Shown: piece by piece, positions 26,561-33,734 of the stretch
Position numbering within the stretch: position 1 is the first letter of the stretch
How the letters are laid out: every line of letters begins with the position of its first letter
Source of the DNA: Alphaproteobacteria bacterium
GTDB taxonomy: Bacteria; Pseudomonadota; Alphaproteobacteria; Rhizobiales; JAJFHC01
Direction: 5' to 3'
Assembly: GCA_021775805.1 (NCBI GenBank)
Contig: JAJFHD010000097.1
Location: forward strand, 1-64,000
DNA: 64,000 nucleotides
The notes under the pieces: generated by a model
What the model was told of the DNA's origin: nothing
What the model saw: only the letters and a program-made list of their open reading frames with translations
The model's database searches: none
Position numbers and translations under genes: made by a program

Positions 26561-26610
26561 CTGATGGTGCCGGTCCGGCTTACGTACAGTTTACGGCCAG
26601 GAATCCGTCG

Positions 26611-26639
26611 ATCATTCCGGCGGATGCCGGCCTTGTCAA
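26611..26639 (-). promoter_or_regulatory. Predicted soxBDAG promoter
   Basis: On the minus strand TTGACA (26639-26634) is separated by 17 bp from AATGAT (26616-26611), which matches the -10 consensus at four of six positions. The operator at 26643 ends three bases upstream of the -35. Confidence 0.5.
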
Positions 26640-26642
26640 GAG

Positions 26643-26652
26643 TGTGATCACA
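26643..26652. promoter_or_regulatory. GntR-regulon operator TGTGATCACA in the soxB / M29-like divergent promoter
   Basis: Perfect palindrome placed between two divergent TTGACA boxes, 83 bp from the soxB start and 70 bp from the start of the gene at 26722. Confidence 0.75.
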
Positions 26653-26663
26653 GTTAGTTTTTG

Positions 26664-26691
26664 TTGACAACCGGATCTTTTGTTCTGATCT
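26664..26691 (+). promoter_or_regulatory. Predicted promoter of the M29/NicX-like gene
   Basis: TTGACA (26664-26669), 16 bp, TGATCT (26686-26691). The -35 is perfect and the -10 weak. The operator lies 11 bp upstream of the -35. Confidence 0.4.
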
Positions 26692-26721
26692 TCAATTCGG
26701 ACAAGAAGAGGCGATCATGAA

Positions 26722-27852
26722 ATGTCAGACACTCATCCAGAAGCAGGGCTTGCTGCCTTTCCCTCCGGGCCGGATCCAATCGCTGGTGCGCTGAACCTTC
26801 TCAATCATTGCGTCGGCGTTGCCCAAGGTGAAAACATACTCATCGTTGGCGAGGAAGGCCCGGACGCTTTTTTCGACAAGAACGTGTGCGATTTGGTCTC
26901 CAGGGCCGCTGTTTCGCTGAACGCCACGCCAAAAACGATCATTGCACCCAGAACTCTGGGACCGGAACAATTTCCTGAAGACATCGCCGCCGCCATGAGA
27001 GAATCGGAACACACGATCTTCTTCAGCCGCCTGGGCGACCAGTTGAGATTTTGCCCGCTCCCTGGATCGGGCACCAAGACGATGTGCTACACCCATGATG
27101 CCGATTATCTGGGTGCTGAATTTGGCCGGGTTCCCCATCGCCTCTTCGAACGCATGCTTGAGCTTCTCATGACAAAAATCAAAAGCGCGCGTGTAGTCCA
27201 TGTCAAATGCGGTCTGGGAACGGATCTTCATTCAGAACTGACACCGGGAAAGGCGGCCGGAGAACAATCATCGACGGTTGCTGCCGATTTCACGGTCAGG
27301 ATCTTTCCCGTGATGATCTTCCCGCCACTGTCCTGCGCACGCATGAGTGGCCGGCTTGCCATGGGTGAGTGGCTGACCACCACGTCGACAAGAGACTACG
27401 AGGCCAGTTTGTTCAGAGTGGCATCGCCTGTGACCGGTATTGTCGACTCCGGCCGGATCATCGGTTTCGAAGGGGACGCGGACGAGGTTTCAAGAACGCG
27501 GCAACATTTCGAGCGCGTCGCAGGCCTTCTGGGAGGCGACGCTTTTGCGGTCAACTCATGGCATGCCGGAATAAACCCGAAAACCTTCTACAGGACCGAC
27601 CCCGCCCACAACATCGAAAAATGGGGCGATCTTGTTTTCGGCAGCCCCCGGAGCATGCACTTTCATGCCTGTGGCAGCAATCCCGGCAACATCGCCATAA
27701 ACCTGATGGATCCGACCATTTCCTTTGACGGAGAACTGTACTGGGACAACGGACGTTTCGTATTTCTCGAGCGACCCGAAGTGCAGGCGCTAGTCGACGA
27801 GTTTCCCGATGTTCCCGAGCCTTTTGCCATGCGCACCGACATCGGCGTTTGA
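26722..27852 (+). CDS. M29 aminopeptidase / 2,5-dihydroxypyridine dioxygenase (NicX)-related enzyme
   Basis: 376 aa. Family assignment rests on pattern only. An N-terminal GENILIVGEEGPDAFF segment leads a domain like that of M29/NicX proteins. A middle SARVVHVKCGLGTDLHSEL resembles the NicX LHVRSKAGSDFH segment. A C-terminal SWHAGINPKTFY... through ISFDGELYWDNGRFVFLE matches the NicX HIGWGL... to DIYLDDKAVVLAG order. The NicX metal ligands His/His/Asp are only partly kept: a His is near the first position, but the HxD motif is replaced and an HFHACG motif occurs nearby. It may cleave a ring, hydrolyse an amide, or do something else. Its promoter shares an operator with soxBDAG, so it belongs to the same regulon. 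Confidence 0.5.
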   Translation: MSDTHPEAGLAAFPSGPDPIAGALNLLNHCVGVAQGENILIVGEEGPDAFFDKNVCDLVSRAAVSLNATPKTIIAPRTLGPEQFPEDIAAAMRESEHTIFFSRLGDQLRFCPLPGSGTKTMCYTHDADYLGAEFGRVPHRLFERMLELLMTKIKSARVVHVKCGLGTDLHSELTPGKAAGEQSSTVAADFTVRIFPVMIFPPLSCARMSGRLAMGEWLTTTSTRDYEASLFRVASPVTGIVDSGRIIGFEGDADEVSRTRQHFERVAGLLGGDAFAVNSWHAGINPKTFYRTDPAHNIEKWGDLVFGSPRSMHFHACGSNPGNIAINLMDPTISFDGELYWDNGRFVFLERPEVQALVDEFPDVPEPFAMRTDIGV

Positions 27853-27910
27853 TTCCGGCCTGGCAGGGGGCTGCGCATCGGCGACCTGCATCGCTTTAGC
27901 CGCGGGCGGA

Positions 27911-27952
27911 GACAGGCCGGTCGGCATGATCCACATCAGATGTCGGCCTGTC
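27911..27952. terminator. Possible terminator hairpin between convergent genes
   Basis: GACAGGCCG (27911-27919) pairs perfectly with CGGCCTGTC (27944-27952) across a 24-base loop, spanning the stop codon of the minus-strand GST. It lacks a clear T-run, so it may slow polymerase or protect the 3' ends rather than terminate by itself. Confidence 0.35.
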
Positions 27953-28610
27953 CCAGCACGTCGTGAATCGTTAGCACGCGCTGAACGGCCGGCCGCTGCA
28001 ACACCGTGCGCAGGCAACGCACCGCGTTTGGATAGGCGCCAAGCCCTTCGGGCGGATGGCTCGACGGCCACAGGGCCTGCATCGCGAAGGAAATATCACA
28101 TGTCGTGTAAAGCTCACCCAACAGGTAGGGGCCGTCGGCAACGGCATCATCGAGAACCCGCCATATCCCGCGCATGCGTTCCACTGACACCTGTTTCAGA
28201 TGAGCCTGTCCTGTTTCATCGCCGGGCAGATAGACACTGGCATCCTCAAGGATGAGTTCTTCAGGTTGAAAAGTGCTGACAAGATAAAAATGCCATTGCC
28301 AGTAATGCCGACGTCTGGGATCGCCGATGGCCGGCATGAGCCCCGCTTCCGGATGGCGTTCCGCCAGATAGACCAGGATCGCGCCGGTTTCATAAATTGG
28401 TCCTTCCGGGGTCAGTAGTGTGGGGACCCGGCCGTTGGGATTGGCCTTCAGGAACGCCGGATCCTTTTGCTCCATCGGTATGTGGATCGTGATCCATCGC
28501 AGGTCGTGTTCCAGACCCAACTCCTCCAGCATCACTTGTGCGGTCATGGCATAGGAATTGCGCCAGCAGAACAAGGTGTAGGGCGGTGCATCGGGTGCCT
28601 GCACGCTCAT
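27936..28610 (-). CDS. Glutathione S-transferase family protein
   Basis: 224 aa. An N-terminal thioredoxin-like fold (YTLFCWRNSYAMTAQVMLEE) has the glutathione-site block GRVPTLLTPEGPIYETGAILVYLAERHPE near residue 60. The helical C-terminal domain carries LLGELYTTCDISFAMQALW near 165. It is a paralogue of the GST at 17242. It lies 40 bp after the aminotransferase on the same strand, so the two form an operon from the TGTGATCACA site at 29779. A second GST in the same regulon suggests a glutathione-dependent step in the pathway. Confidence 0.88.
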   Translation of the reverse strand: MSVQAPDAPPYTLFCWRNSYAMTAQVMLEELGLEHDLRWITIHIPMEQKDPAFLKANPNGRVPTLLTPEGPIYETGAILVYLAERHPEAGLMPAIGDPRRRHYWQWHFYLVSTFQPEELILEDASVYLPGDETGQAHLKQVSVERMRGIWRVLDDAVADGPYLLGELYTTCDISFAMQALWPSSHPPEGLGAYPNAVRCLRTVLQRPAVQRVLTIHDVLGQADI

Positions 28611-28650
28611 GTTTGATTAGTCTCCAGCCGGCCGGTACTGCCTGTGTCGG

Positions 28651-29757
28651 TCAGGCGCTCATAAAGCCCTTCAGGACCTCGATTGTCTTTTCCATTTCCC
28701 AGTCCAGACCAACGGTGAAACGCAGTTTGTCGTCAAAATCAGCAACCGCAAATTTCCGCCCCACGATACCGTTCTGCTTAAGGAACGCATCGGCCGCCGC
28801 CGCGGTCTTTCCGCCGGCTGGGGGAAATGCCACAAGCACAAAATTGGTTTGGCTGGGATAGACCTTGAGCCCCATGTCCGTGAGCGCATTTGAGAAAATT
28901 CCGATCCACCGGGCGTTATGATCGAGCACCTTCCGGGTGTGCTCGACATCGCGGACCGCCTCTATTCCGGCGGCCTGTGCCGCAATGTTGACCGGAAAGG
29001 ACGGCCCAACCCGTTCCATGAGGTCGATGATGTGGCGTGGTCCGTAGCACCACCCCAACCGGAGGCTTGCCAGACAATAGAGTTTTGAGAAGGTCCGGGT
29101 CACAACCAGATTGTCATAAATGTCCACCAGCCCGGTTGCGCTCTCGTAATCCGGCGCGCCGGCAAATTCGTCATAGGCCGCATCGATGATCAACAGAACG
29201 TTCTCCGGCAGCCCGTCTCTCAGGCGGACAATTTCCGGCGCCGGCAGATAGGTTCCCGACGGATTGTCGGGATTGGCGACGATGACAACCCGGGTCCGGT
29301 CCGTGACGACCGCCAGCATTTTGTCGACACTGTGCCGAAAGTCGTCGTCGGCGGCGGCAACCGGTGTCGATCCCGCCCGTTTGGCATAAATCGGAAACTG
29401 CATATACGCGTGGGCGCTATAGATCACCTCTTCGCCGGGCCCCGAGTACATGTTCACAAGGCGCAGGAGAAGTTCGTCGGAGCCCGGACCGAAAGCGATC
29501 TGCGCCGGATTGAGGTCGTAAGCAGTGGCGATTGAATTGGGGAGATCCTCAAGATCGACTTCCGGATACCTGTGAGCCTGGGGAAGCACCCGCGCCGCGG
29601 CCTCCACGGCGGCCGCACTGGGACCGAGCGCGGACTCGTTCGAGGACAGCTTGATGATCTGATTGAAACCCGGCAGTTTCGAAATGCCCACCATGTAGTA
29701 CCCGACATCGTTGAGGCCGGGTCTTGGCCGGAGCGCACTACTCACTCTCTTGTCCAT
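28651..29757 (-). CDS. PLP-dependent aminotransferase class I/II, HisC-like
   Basis: 368 aa. I chose ATG 29757 (MDKRVSSALRPRPG), since the 41 upstream codons overlap the operator. Fold-type I features are a substrate-specificity loop with IIKLSSNESALGPS near residue 33, ANPDNPSGT near 160, DAAYDEFAG near 190, and the Schiff-base lysine in TRTFSKLYCLASLRLGW near 220. It resembles histidinol-phosphate aminotransferases, but no other histidine gene is present and the catabolic context argues for a different amino donor or acceptor. It is divergent from the D-2-hydroxyacid dehydrogenase across one operator. Confidence 0.88.
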   Translation of the reverse strand: MDKRVSSALRPRPGLNDVGYYMVGISKLPGFNQIIKLSSNESALGPSAAAVEAAARVLPQAHRYPEVDLEDLPNSIATAYDLNPAQIAFGPGSDELLLRLVNMYSGPGEEVIYSAHAYMQFPIYAKRAGSTPVAAADDDFRHSVDKMLAVVTDRTRVVIVANPDNPSGTYLPAPEIVRLRDGLPENVLLIIDAAYDEFAGAPDYESATGLVDIYDNLVVTRTFSKLYCLASLRLGWCYGPRHIIDLMERVGPSFPVNIAAQAAGIEAVRDVEHTRKVLDHNARWIGIFSNALTDMGLKVYPSQTNFVLVAFPPAGGKTAAAADAFLKQNGIVGRKFAVADFDDKLRFTVGLDWEMEKTIEVLKGFMSA

Positions 29758-29778
29758 TGTTTTTTCCACGTCATAAAC

Positions 29779-29788
29779 TGTGATCACA
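29779..29788. promoter_or_regulatory. GntR-regulon operator TGTGATCACA
   Basis: Perfect palindrome 22 bp upstream of the aminotransferase start and 104 bp upstream of the divergent dehydrogenase. A minus-strand TAGAAT (29797-29792) just upstream could be a -10, which would put the operator at the transcription start, a repressor position. Confidence 0.7.
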
Positions 29789-29891
29789 TTAATTCTATCA
29801 TTGTCCAATCCCGCGTGATAGGGCAAGTTTTTTGTAACGCGAAACAGCCGACGCCCGCCAACAAGCGTTTGCGAGCGCACAGGAGGCAGCT

Positions 29892-30839
29892 ATGCCCAAA
29901 GGTCCAAAGGTCGTCTTTCTCGACCGGGACGCCTTCACGGTGAAAATTGAAGAACGCATGATCGACGTGCCGTGCACCTGGGTGAACTTCGAGTCGACGC
30001 CTGATGACCTGATGACCGAACGATGCAGGGACGCTGTCGCCGTCGTCACCGTCGGCAATTCGCTTGAGCGCCATCACCTGGAACCCCTGAAACACTTGGA
30101 ACTGATTTCAGCGTGTTCCACAGGCACGGATCACATCGACACGGCCTATTGCGCCGGCCGCGGCATTAGTGTCGCCAACGCAGTCGGATACGCCACGCAC
30201 ACTGTTGCTGAACACGCCATTTCCCTGCTCCTGGCGCTGCGGCGGAATCTGATTTCCTACCATCATGATGTCGCCCAAGGCGAATGGCAGAAATCGGATC
30301 AATTCAGTTTGCCAAACCACGATATCAGGGAACTTTACGGCAATCGGCTCGGTCTGATCGGCAGCGGGGGCATTGGCCGAGCGGTTGGCCGGATAGCACA
30401 GGCGTTTGGCATGGAGGTCGTCATCGCGGGACGCCCCGGCGAGTCGCTTCAACCCAGCGGTCGCATGGCCTTCGAGGAAGTTCTCAAGACCAGTGACGTG
30501 CTTTCGATCCACTGCCCGCTCAATGACGCGACCGCCGGGCTCATCGGTCTCCGGGAGTTCCGCCTGATGGAAAAGAAACCCATCCTCATCAACACTGCCA
30601 GGGGCGGCATTGTCGACGAAGTCGCCCTGGTTGCAGCTCTCGAACAGGGACTGATTTCCGCCGCCGGATTCGATGTCGCCAGTACCGAGCCCATCGCCGC
30701 ACACAACCCGCTGCTGGACCTCGTCGGCGATCCCCGTTTCATTCTGACGCCTCATGTCGCCTGGGCGAGCCGTGAAGCGCAACAGGCCGCTTACAACCAA
30801 GCCGTGGACAACGTCGTCTCGTTCCTGAAGGCCCGATAA
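29892..30839 (+). CDS. D-isomer-specific 2-hydroxyacid dehydrogenase
   Basis: 315 aa. The NAD-binding Rossmann motif GLIGSGGIGRAVGRIAQAFG is near residue 153. The catalytic Arg is in NTARGGIVDEVAL (about 235), the Glu in DVASTEP (about 260), and the His in LTPHVAWAS (about 283), so the active site is complete. The family reduces 2-keto acids or oxidises D-2-hydroxy acids. The aminotransferase transcribed divergently from the same operator could supply the keto acid, but that is inference. The start follows AGGAGGCAGCT. Confidence 0.92.
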   Translation: MPKGPKVVFLDRDAFTVKIEERMIDVPCTWVNFESTPDDLMTERCRDAVAVVTVGNSLERHHLEPLKHLELISACSTGTDHIDTAYCAGRGISVANAVGYATHTVAEHAISLLLALRRNLISYHHDVAQGEWQKSDQFSLPNHDIRELYGNRLGLIGSGGIGRAVGRIAQAFGMEVVIAGRPGESLQPSGRMAFEEVLKTSDVLSIHCPLNDATAGLIGLREFRLMEKKPILINTARGGIVDEVALVAALEQGLISAAGFDVASTEPIAAHNPLLDLVGDPRFILTPHVAWASREAQQAAYNQAVDNVVSFLKAR

Positions 30840-30856
30840 TAACAAACAGCAAAATG

Positions 30857-30866
30857 TGTGATCACA
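30857..30866. promoter_or_regulatory. GntR-regulon operator TGTGATCACA upstream of the second Rieske operon
   Basis: Perfect palindrome 17 bp after the dehydrogenase stop and 107 bp before the Rieske start. A TTGACC (30871) with an ATAGCG 16 bp further on could be the promoter; if so the operator is just upstream of the -35. Confidence 0.72.
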
Positions 30867-30973
30867 GTTATTGACCGGCTCAGTCCGGTGAGATAGCGTC
30901 CGGCAATTGGCAGGACATACCAATGTCCGCCGTTTGGCTATGGTGAGAGAAGTTTTAGAGAAGGATACGGGTC

Positions 30974-32128
30974 ATGACTCTCCGGGTAGAGACCATTCTT
31001 GGGGAAAATCTCGTCGCCGGCTTTAACGCCGCGGGAACCATCAAAAAGGGACTGCCCTCAGGCGCCTATACCAGTGATGATTTTTTTCGCCTCGAACAGG
31101 AAAAAGTCTTCCAGGCTAACTGGTCGTTGGCAGGTTTTGCCCATGAGTTGCCCAGTCCAGGCGACGCCAGACCGGGCATGCTGGGCGGTGTCCCGATTGT
31201 CGCGATACACGGTCACGACGGCAGGATCCGGGTCTTCCACAATGTCTGCAGGCATCGCGGCCTGAAACTCGTGGACAAGCCCTGCTCCGGCAAGAAGCGC
31301 ATTACCTGCCCTTACCATGCCTGGGCATACGGACTGGACGGACAGCTTCTGATGGCCCCCCATTTCGGAGGCATCGGCAAGCGCGAAGTCGACGGCTTTG
31401 ACTATGCAGACCACGGCCTCAAGGAAGTTCGGTCCGAGATCTGGCAAGACTGGATCTTCGTCAATATCGACGGCGGGGCTGGAGATTTTCAGGAATTCCT
31501 GGCACCGCTCAAGGACTACATCGGCGATCTCAACCTCGCAACGGCAACACCGATTCTGGAGATGGACAGCGGCGTCGTAAACGCCAACTGGAAATTTCTC
31601 ACGGAAAACTTCGCCGAGCCCTACCATGTTCCGGTGGTTCACCCCGAAACTGCCGCCGGTCAGCCATTGAAAGACCACTACATGATCAAGGACCGCAATC
31701 TTGTGGGCTGTGGCATCAATATCGAGGGCGACCTGCATGACCTCCAACCGCCGGAAGAGAAAGCAAACGGGCGGCTCTGCCTCGACATTTCAGCCTGGTA
31801 TCTGGTGTTGTTCCCCCATTTCAACTTTTTTGTCTATTTCAGCGACGATACCCACGTCTATGTCATGCTCAACACCCCGCTGTCGCCGTCACAGACACAT
31901 CAGCGTCGGGTCATCTACCAGTTGGGCGGTGAAGTGCCGGATCAGGAGACCAGGGACGCGTGGCGCAAACTCAACGAAGACGTCATTCGGGAGGACTGGG
32001 ACATGGCGGAAAGGCTGCAGGAAGGCCGCGCATCGCCAGCAATCTCCGACGGCGGCATCATGTCCCCGGCATGGGAGGTCGGCGAACATGGCTTCGATGA
32101 ATTGATCATGGCGGCGGTCAGCCGTTAG
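30974..32128 (+). CDS. Rieske non-haem iron oxygenase, alpha subunit (GbcA/CntA/stachydrine demethylase-type)
   Basis: 384 aa. The Rieske cluster ligands are CRHR (about residue 93) and CPYH (about 113). The catalytic iron site is NFAEPYHVPVVH near 215 with the distal Asp in REDWDMAERLQEG near 340. This branch includes oxygenases that N-demethylate or cleave quaternary amines such as glycine betaine, carnitine and proline betaine, as well as aromatic hydroxylases. No reductase is encoded next to it. It leads an operon with a DUF1932 dehydrogenase (42 bp gap) and a CMD-family protein. The operator upstream ties it to the soxBDAG regulon, where sarcosine-level demethylation would follow. Confidence 0.9.
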   Translation: MTLRVETILGENLVAGFNAAGTIKKGLPSGAYTSDDFFRLEQEKVFQANWSLAGFAHELPSPGDARPGMLGGVPIVAIHGHDGRIRVFHNVCRHRGLKLVDKPCSGKKRITCPYHAWAYGLDGQLLMAPHFGGIGKREVDGFDYADHGLKEVRSEIWQDWIFVNIDGGAGDFQEFLAPLKDYIGDLNLATATPILEMDSGVVNANWKFLTENFAEPYHVPVVHPETAAGQPLKDHYMIKDRNLVGCGINIEGDLHDLQPPEEKANGRLCLDISAWYLVLFPHFNFFVYFSDDTHVYVMLNTPLSPSQTHQRRVIYQLGGEVPDQETRDAWRKLNEDVIREDWDMAERLQEGRASPAISDGGIMSPAWEVGEHGFDELIMAAVSR

Positions 32129-32170
32129 ACTTCCGCTGAGAACTGGTCTGTTGTCCATGGGGGAGAGAGT

Positions 32171-33061
32171 GTGACTGTGAAATCTGTCGCCATCATCGGT
32201 TTCGGCGAAGGCGGGCGCTATCTTGCCGAATCTCTCAAGGCAAACAGCAACCTCGCGATTGCAGCCCAGGATGCAGGGCTGTCAAATCCGGATGTCGCAA
32301 AACAGCTCCAGGCAGAAGCCCAGGCTCTGGACGTCGACCTTCATGCACAGGTCGGCGCCTGGCTGCTCGGTTTCGACGTTGTCTTCTCACTCGTACCAGG
32401 CACGGTTGCCGTCGAGGTCGCGACCCTGGCTGCCGCCCACATGAAGCCCGGCTCGATATTCGTCGACCTCAATTCGATCACCGGCGATATGGTTCGCGAC
32501 GCTGCCCGGCCAATCTCGCATGCCGGTCTCCGCATGGTTGATGGATCGGTCCTCGGCAATTTCCAGGGCGGCAACAAGGTCCCGGTCCTGCTCGTGGGCG
32601 ACGGCGCTACAGAAGTCGAAAACCTGATGCCGGCCGACCGGTTTATTGTCGACATCATCGCCGGTGAAGTCGGTGACGCTTCAGCCATCAAGATGCTCCG
32701 AAGCGTTCTGATGAAAGGCTTGGAAGCCTTGTGTGTCGAATGCCTCGTTGCCGCCGAAAAGCAGGGCGTGACCGAGACCTTGTTCCAGGCCTTCAAGGAC
32801 CTCGATGAGCGCCCCTTCGTGCGGACGCTGGAAATCATGACGGTTACCCATATTGTTCACGCTGAGCGCCGAATGAAGGAAGTTGAACGCGTATCCAGCG
32901 TTCTGGAAAAAGACGGTGTTCGCGGTCTGATGACCGAGGCCACATACAAGCTGTTCAAAAACACCGTCGACAGCGGCATTCGCCCTGACGACGGCAAGGT
33001 GCGGCCATTGCCGGAAACCCTTGCCATGCTCGACACCATTTACTCGACCTCTTCATCCTGA
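32171..33061 (+). CDS. NAD(P)-binding dehydrogenase with DUF1932 domain (6-phosphogluconate dehydrogenase-like)
   Basis: 296 aa. GTG start at 32171 after GGGGGAGAGAGT. The N-terminal Rossmann motif is VAIIGFGEGGRYLAESL (GxGxxG variant GFGEGG). The C-terminal DUF1932/6PGDH-like helical domain contains MLRSVLMKGLEALCVECLVAAEKQG near residue 178. Relatives are 3-hydroxyisobutyrate and beta-hydroxyacid dehydrogenases, whose catalytic lysine lies in this helix (the SVLMKG lysine). The substrate is unknown; position between a Rieske oxygenase and a CMD-family protein suggests oxidation of a hydroxylated intermediate. Confidence 0.85.
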   Translation: MTVKSVAIIGFGEGGRYLAESLKANSNLAIAAQDAGLSNPDVAKQLQAEAQALDVDLHAQVGAWLLGFDVVFSLVPGTVAVEVATLAAAHMKPGSIFVDLNSITGDMVRDAARPISHAGLRMVDGSVLGNFQGGNKVPVLLVGDGATEVENLMPADRFIVDIIAGEVGDASAIKMLRSVLMKGLEALCVECLVAAEKQGVTETLFQAFKDLDERPFVRTLEIMTVTHIVHAERRMKEVERVSSVLEKDGVRGLMTEATYKLFKNTVDSGIRPDDGKVRPLPETLAMLDTIYSTSSS

Positions 33062-33079
33062 AACGACCGGAGACAATCC

Positions 33080-33664
33080 ATGGGCCATGACATCTGCTGG
33101 GTCGAAACCATCGACGAAGCGGACGCCTCCGAGGCGTTGGCAAAAGTATACGATCAGCTACGCCGCGACGACGGCACGGTTCACAATCTCTACAAGGCGT
33201 TCTCCCAGTTCCCCCAGGTTACGATTTCAGCCGACCGGCATTACCGCGACCTGATGCATGCCCCGGACGCACCTCTGCCCAAGTGGCTGGCAGAACTCAT
33301 TTCTGTACAGGTCGCGATCCTGGCGCGCTGTGACTACGCGCTGGCCCATCATGGCAGCAACTTTGTTCATCTCTACGAGGACCGGGAAAAGGCGCGTGCG
33401 ATGATCGACGCTTTGAAAGCCGGCGACTGGAACGGTGATCTGTTCGACGTTCGCCTGCGGGCAATTCTGACCTATGGCGAGAAGCTGACACGCCATCCCG
33501 ACGAAATTACCGGCGCAGATATGGACAGACTGCGCGACGCCGGTTTAAACGACGCTGAAATCTCCCAGGTTGTTCAGGTCTCGGCCGGATTCGCCTATTG
33601 GGTCAGGGTGATAAACGGCCTCGGCATAAAACTTGGGGACGAAAAGATAGGCAAGTACGGCTGA
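33080..33664 (+). CDS. Carboxymuconolactone decarboxylase / AhpD-like family protein
   Basis: 194 aa, the length of the peroxidase-related CMD subfamily. The family helix is in the segment LAELISVQVAILARCDYALAHHGSNF (residues ~73-98). There the usual CxxC is reduced to a single Cys (ARCDYALAHH), so thiol-peroxidase activity through a disulfide is unlikely, though HxxH-like His residues remain. It is 18 bp after the DUF1932 gene, which makes it the last tight member of the Rieske operon. The family also includes decarboxylases and isomerases of ring-cleavage products. Confidence 0.85.
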   Translation: MGHDICWVETIDEADASEALAKVYDQLRRDDGTVHNLYKAFSQFPQVTISADRHYRDLMHAPDAPLPKWLAELISVQVAILARCDYALAHHGSNFVHLYEDREKARAMIDALKAGDWNGDLFDVRLRAILTYGEKLTRHPDEITGADMDRLRDAGLNDAEISQVVQVSAGFAYWVRVINGLGIKLGDEKIGKYG

Positions 33665-33734
33665 TCGGCACGGTTGCCTTCCGGCCCAATATGCCGTTTG
33701 TTTGCAGCCTGATTCCGGCCAACCGCGGAGTGCT

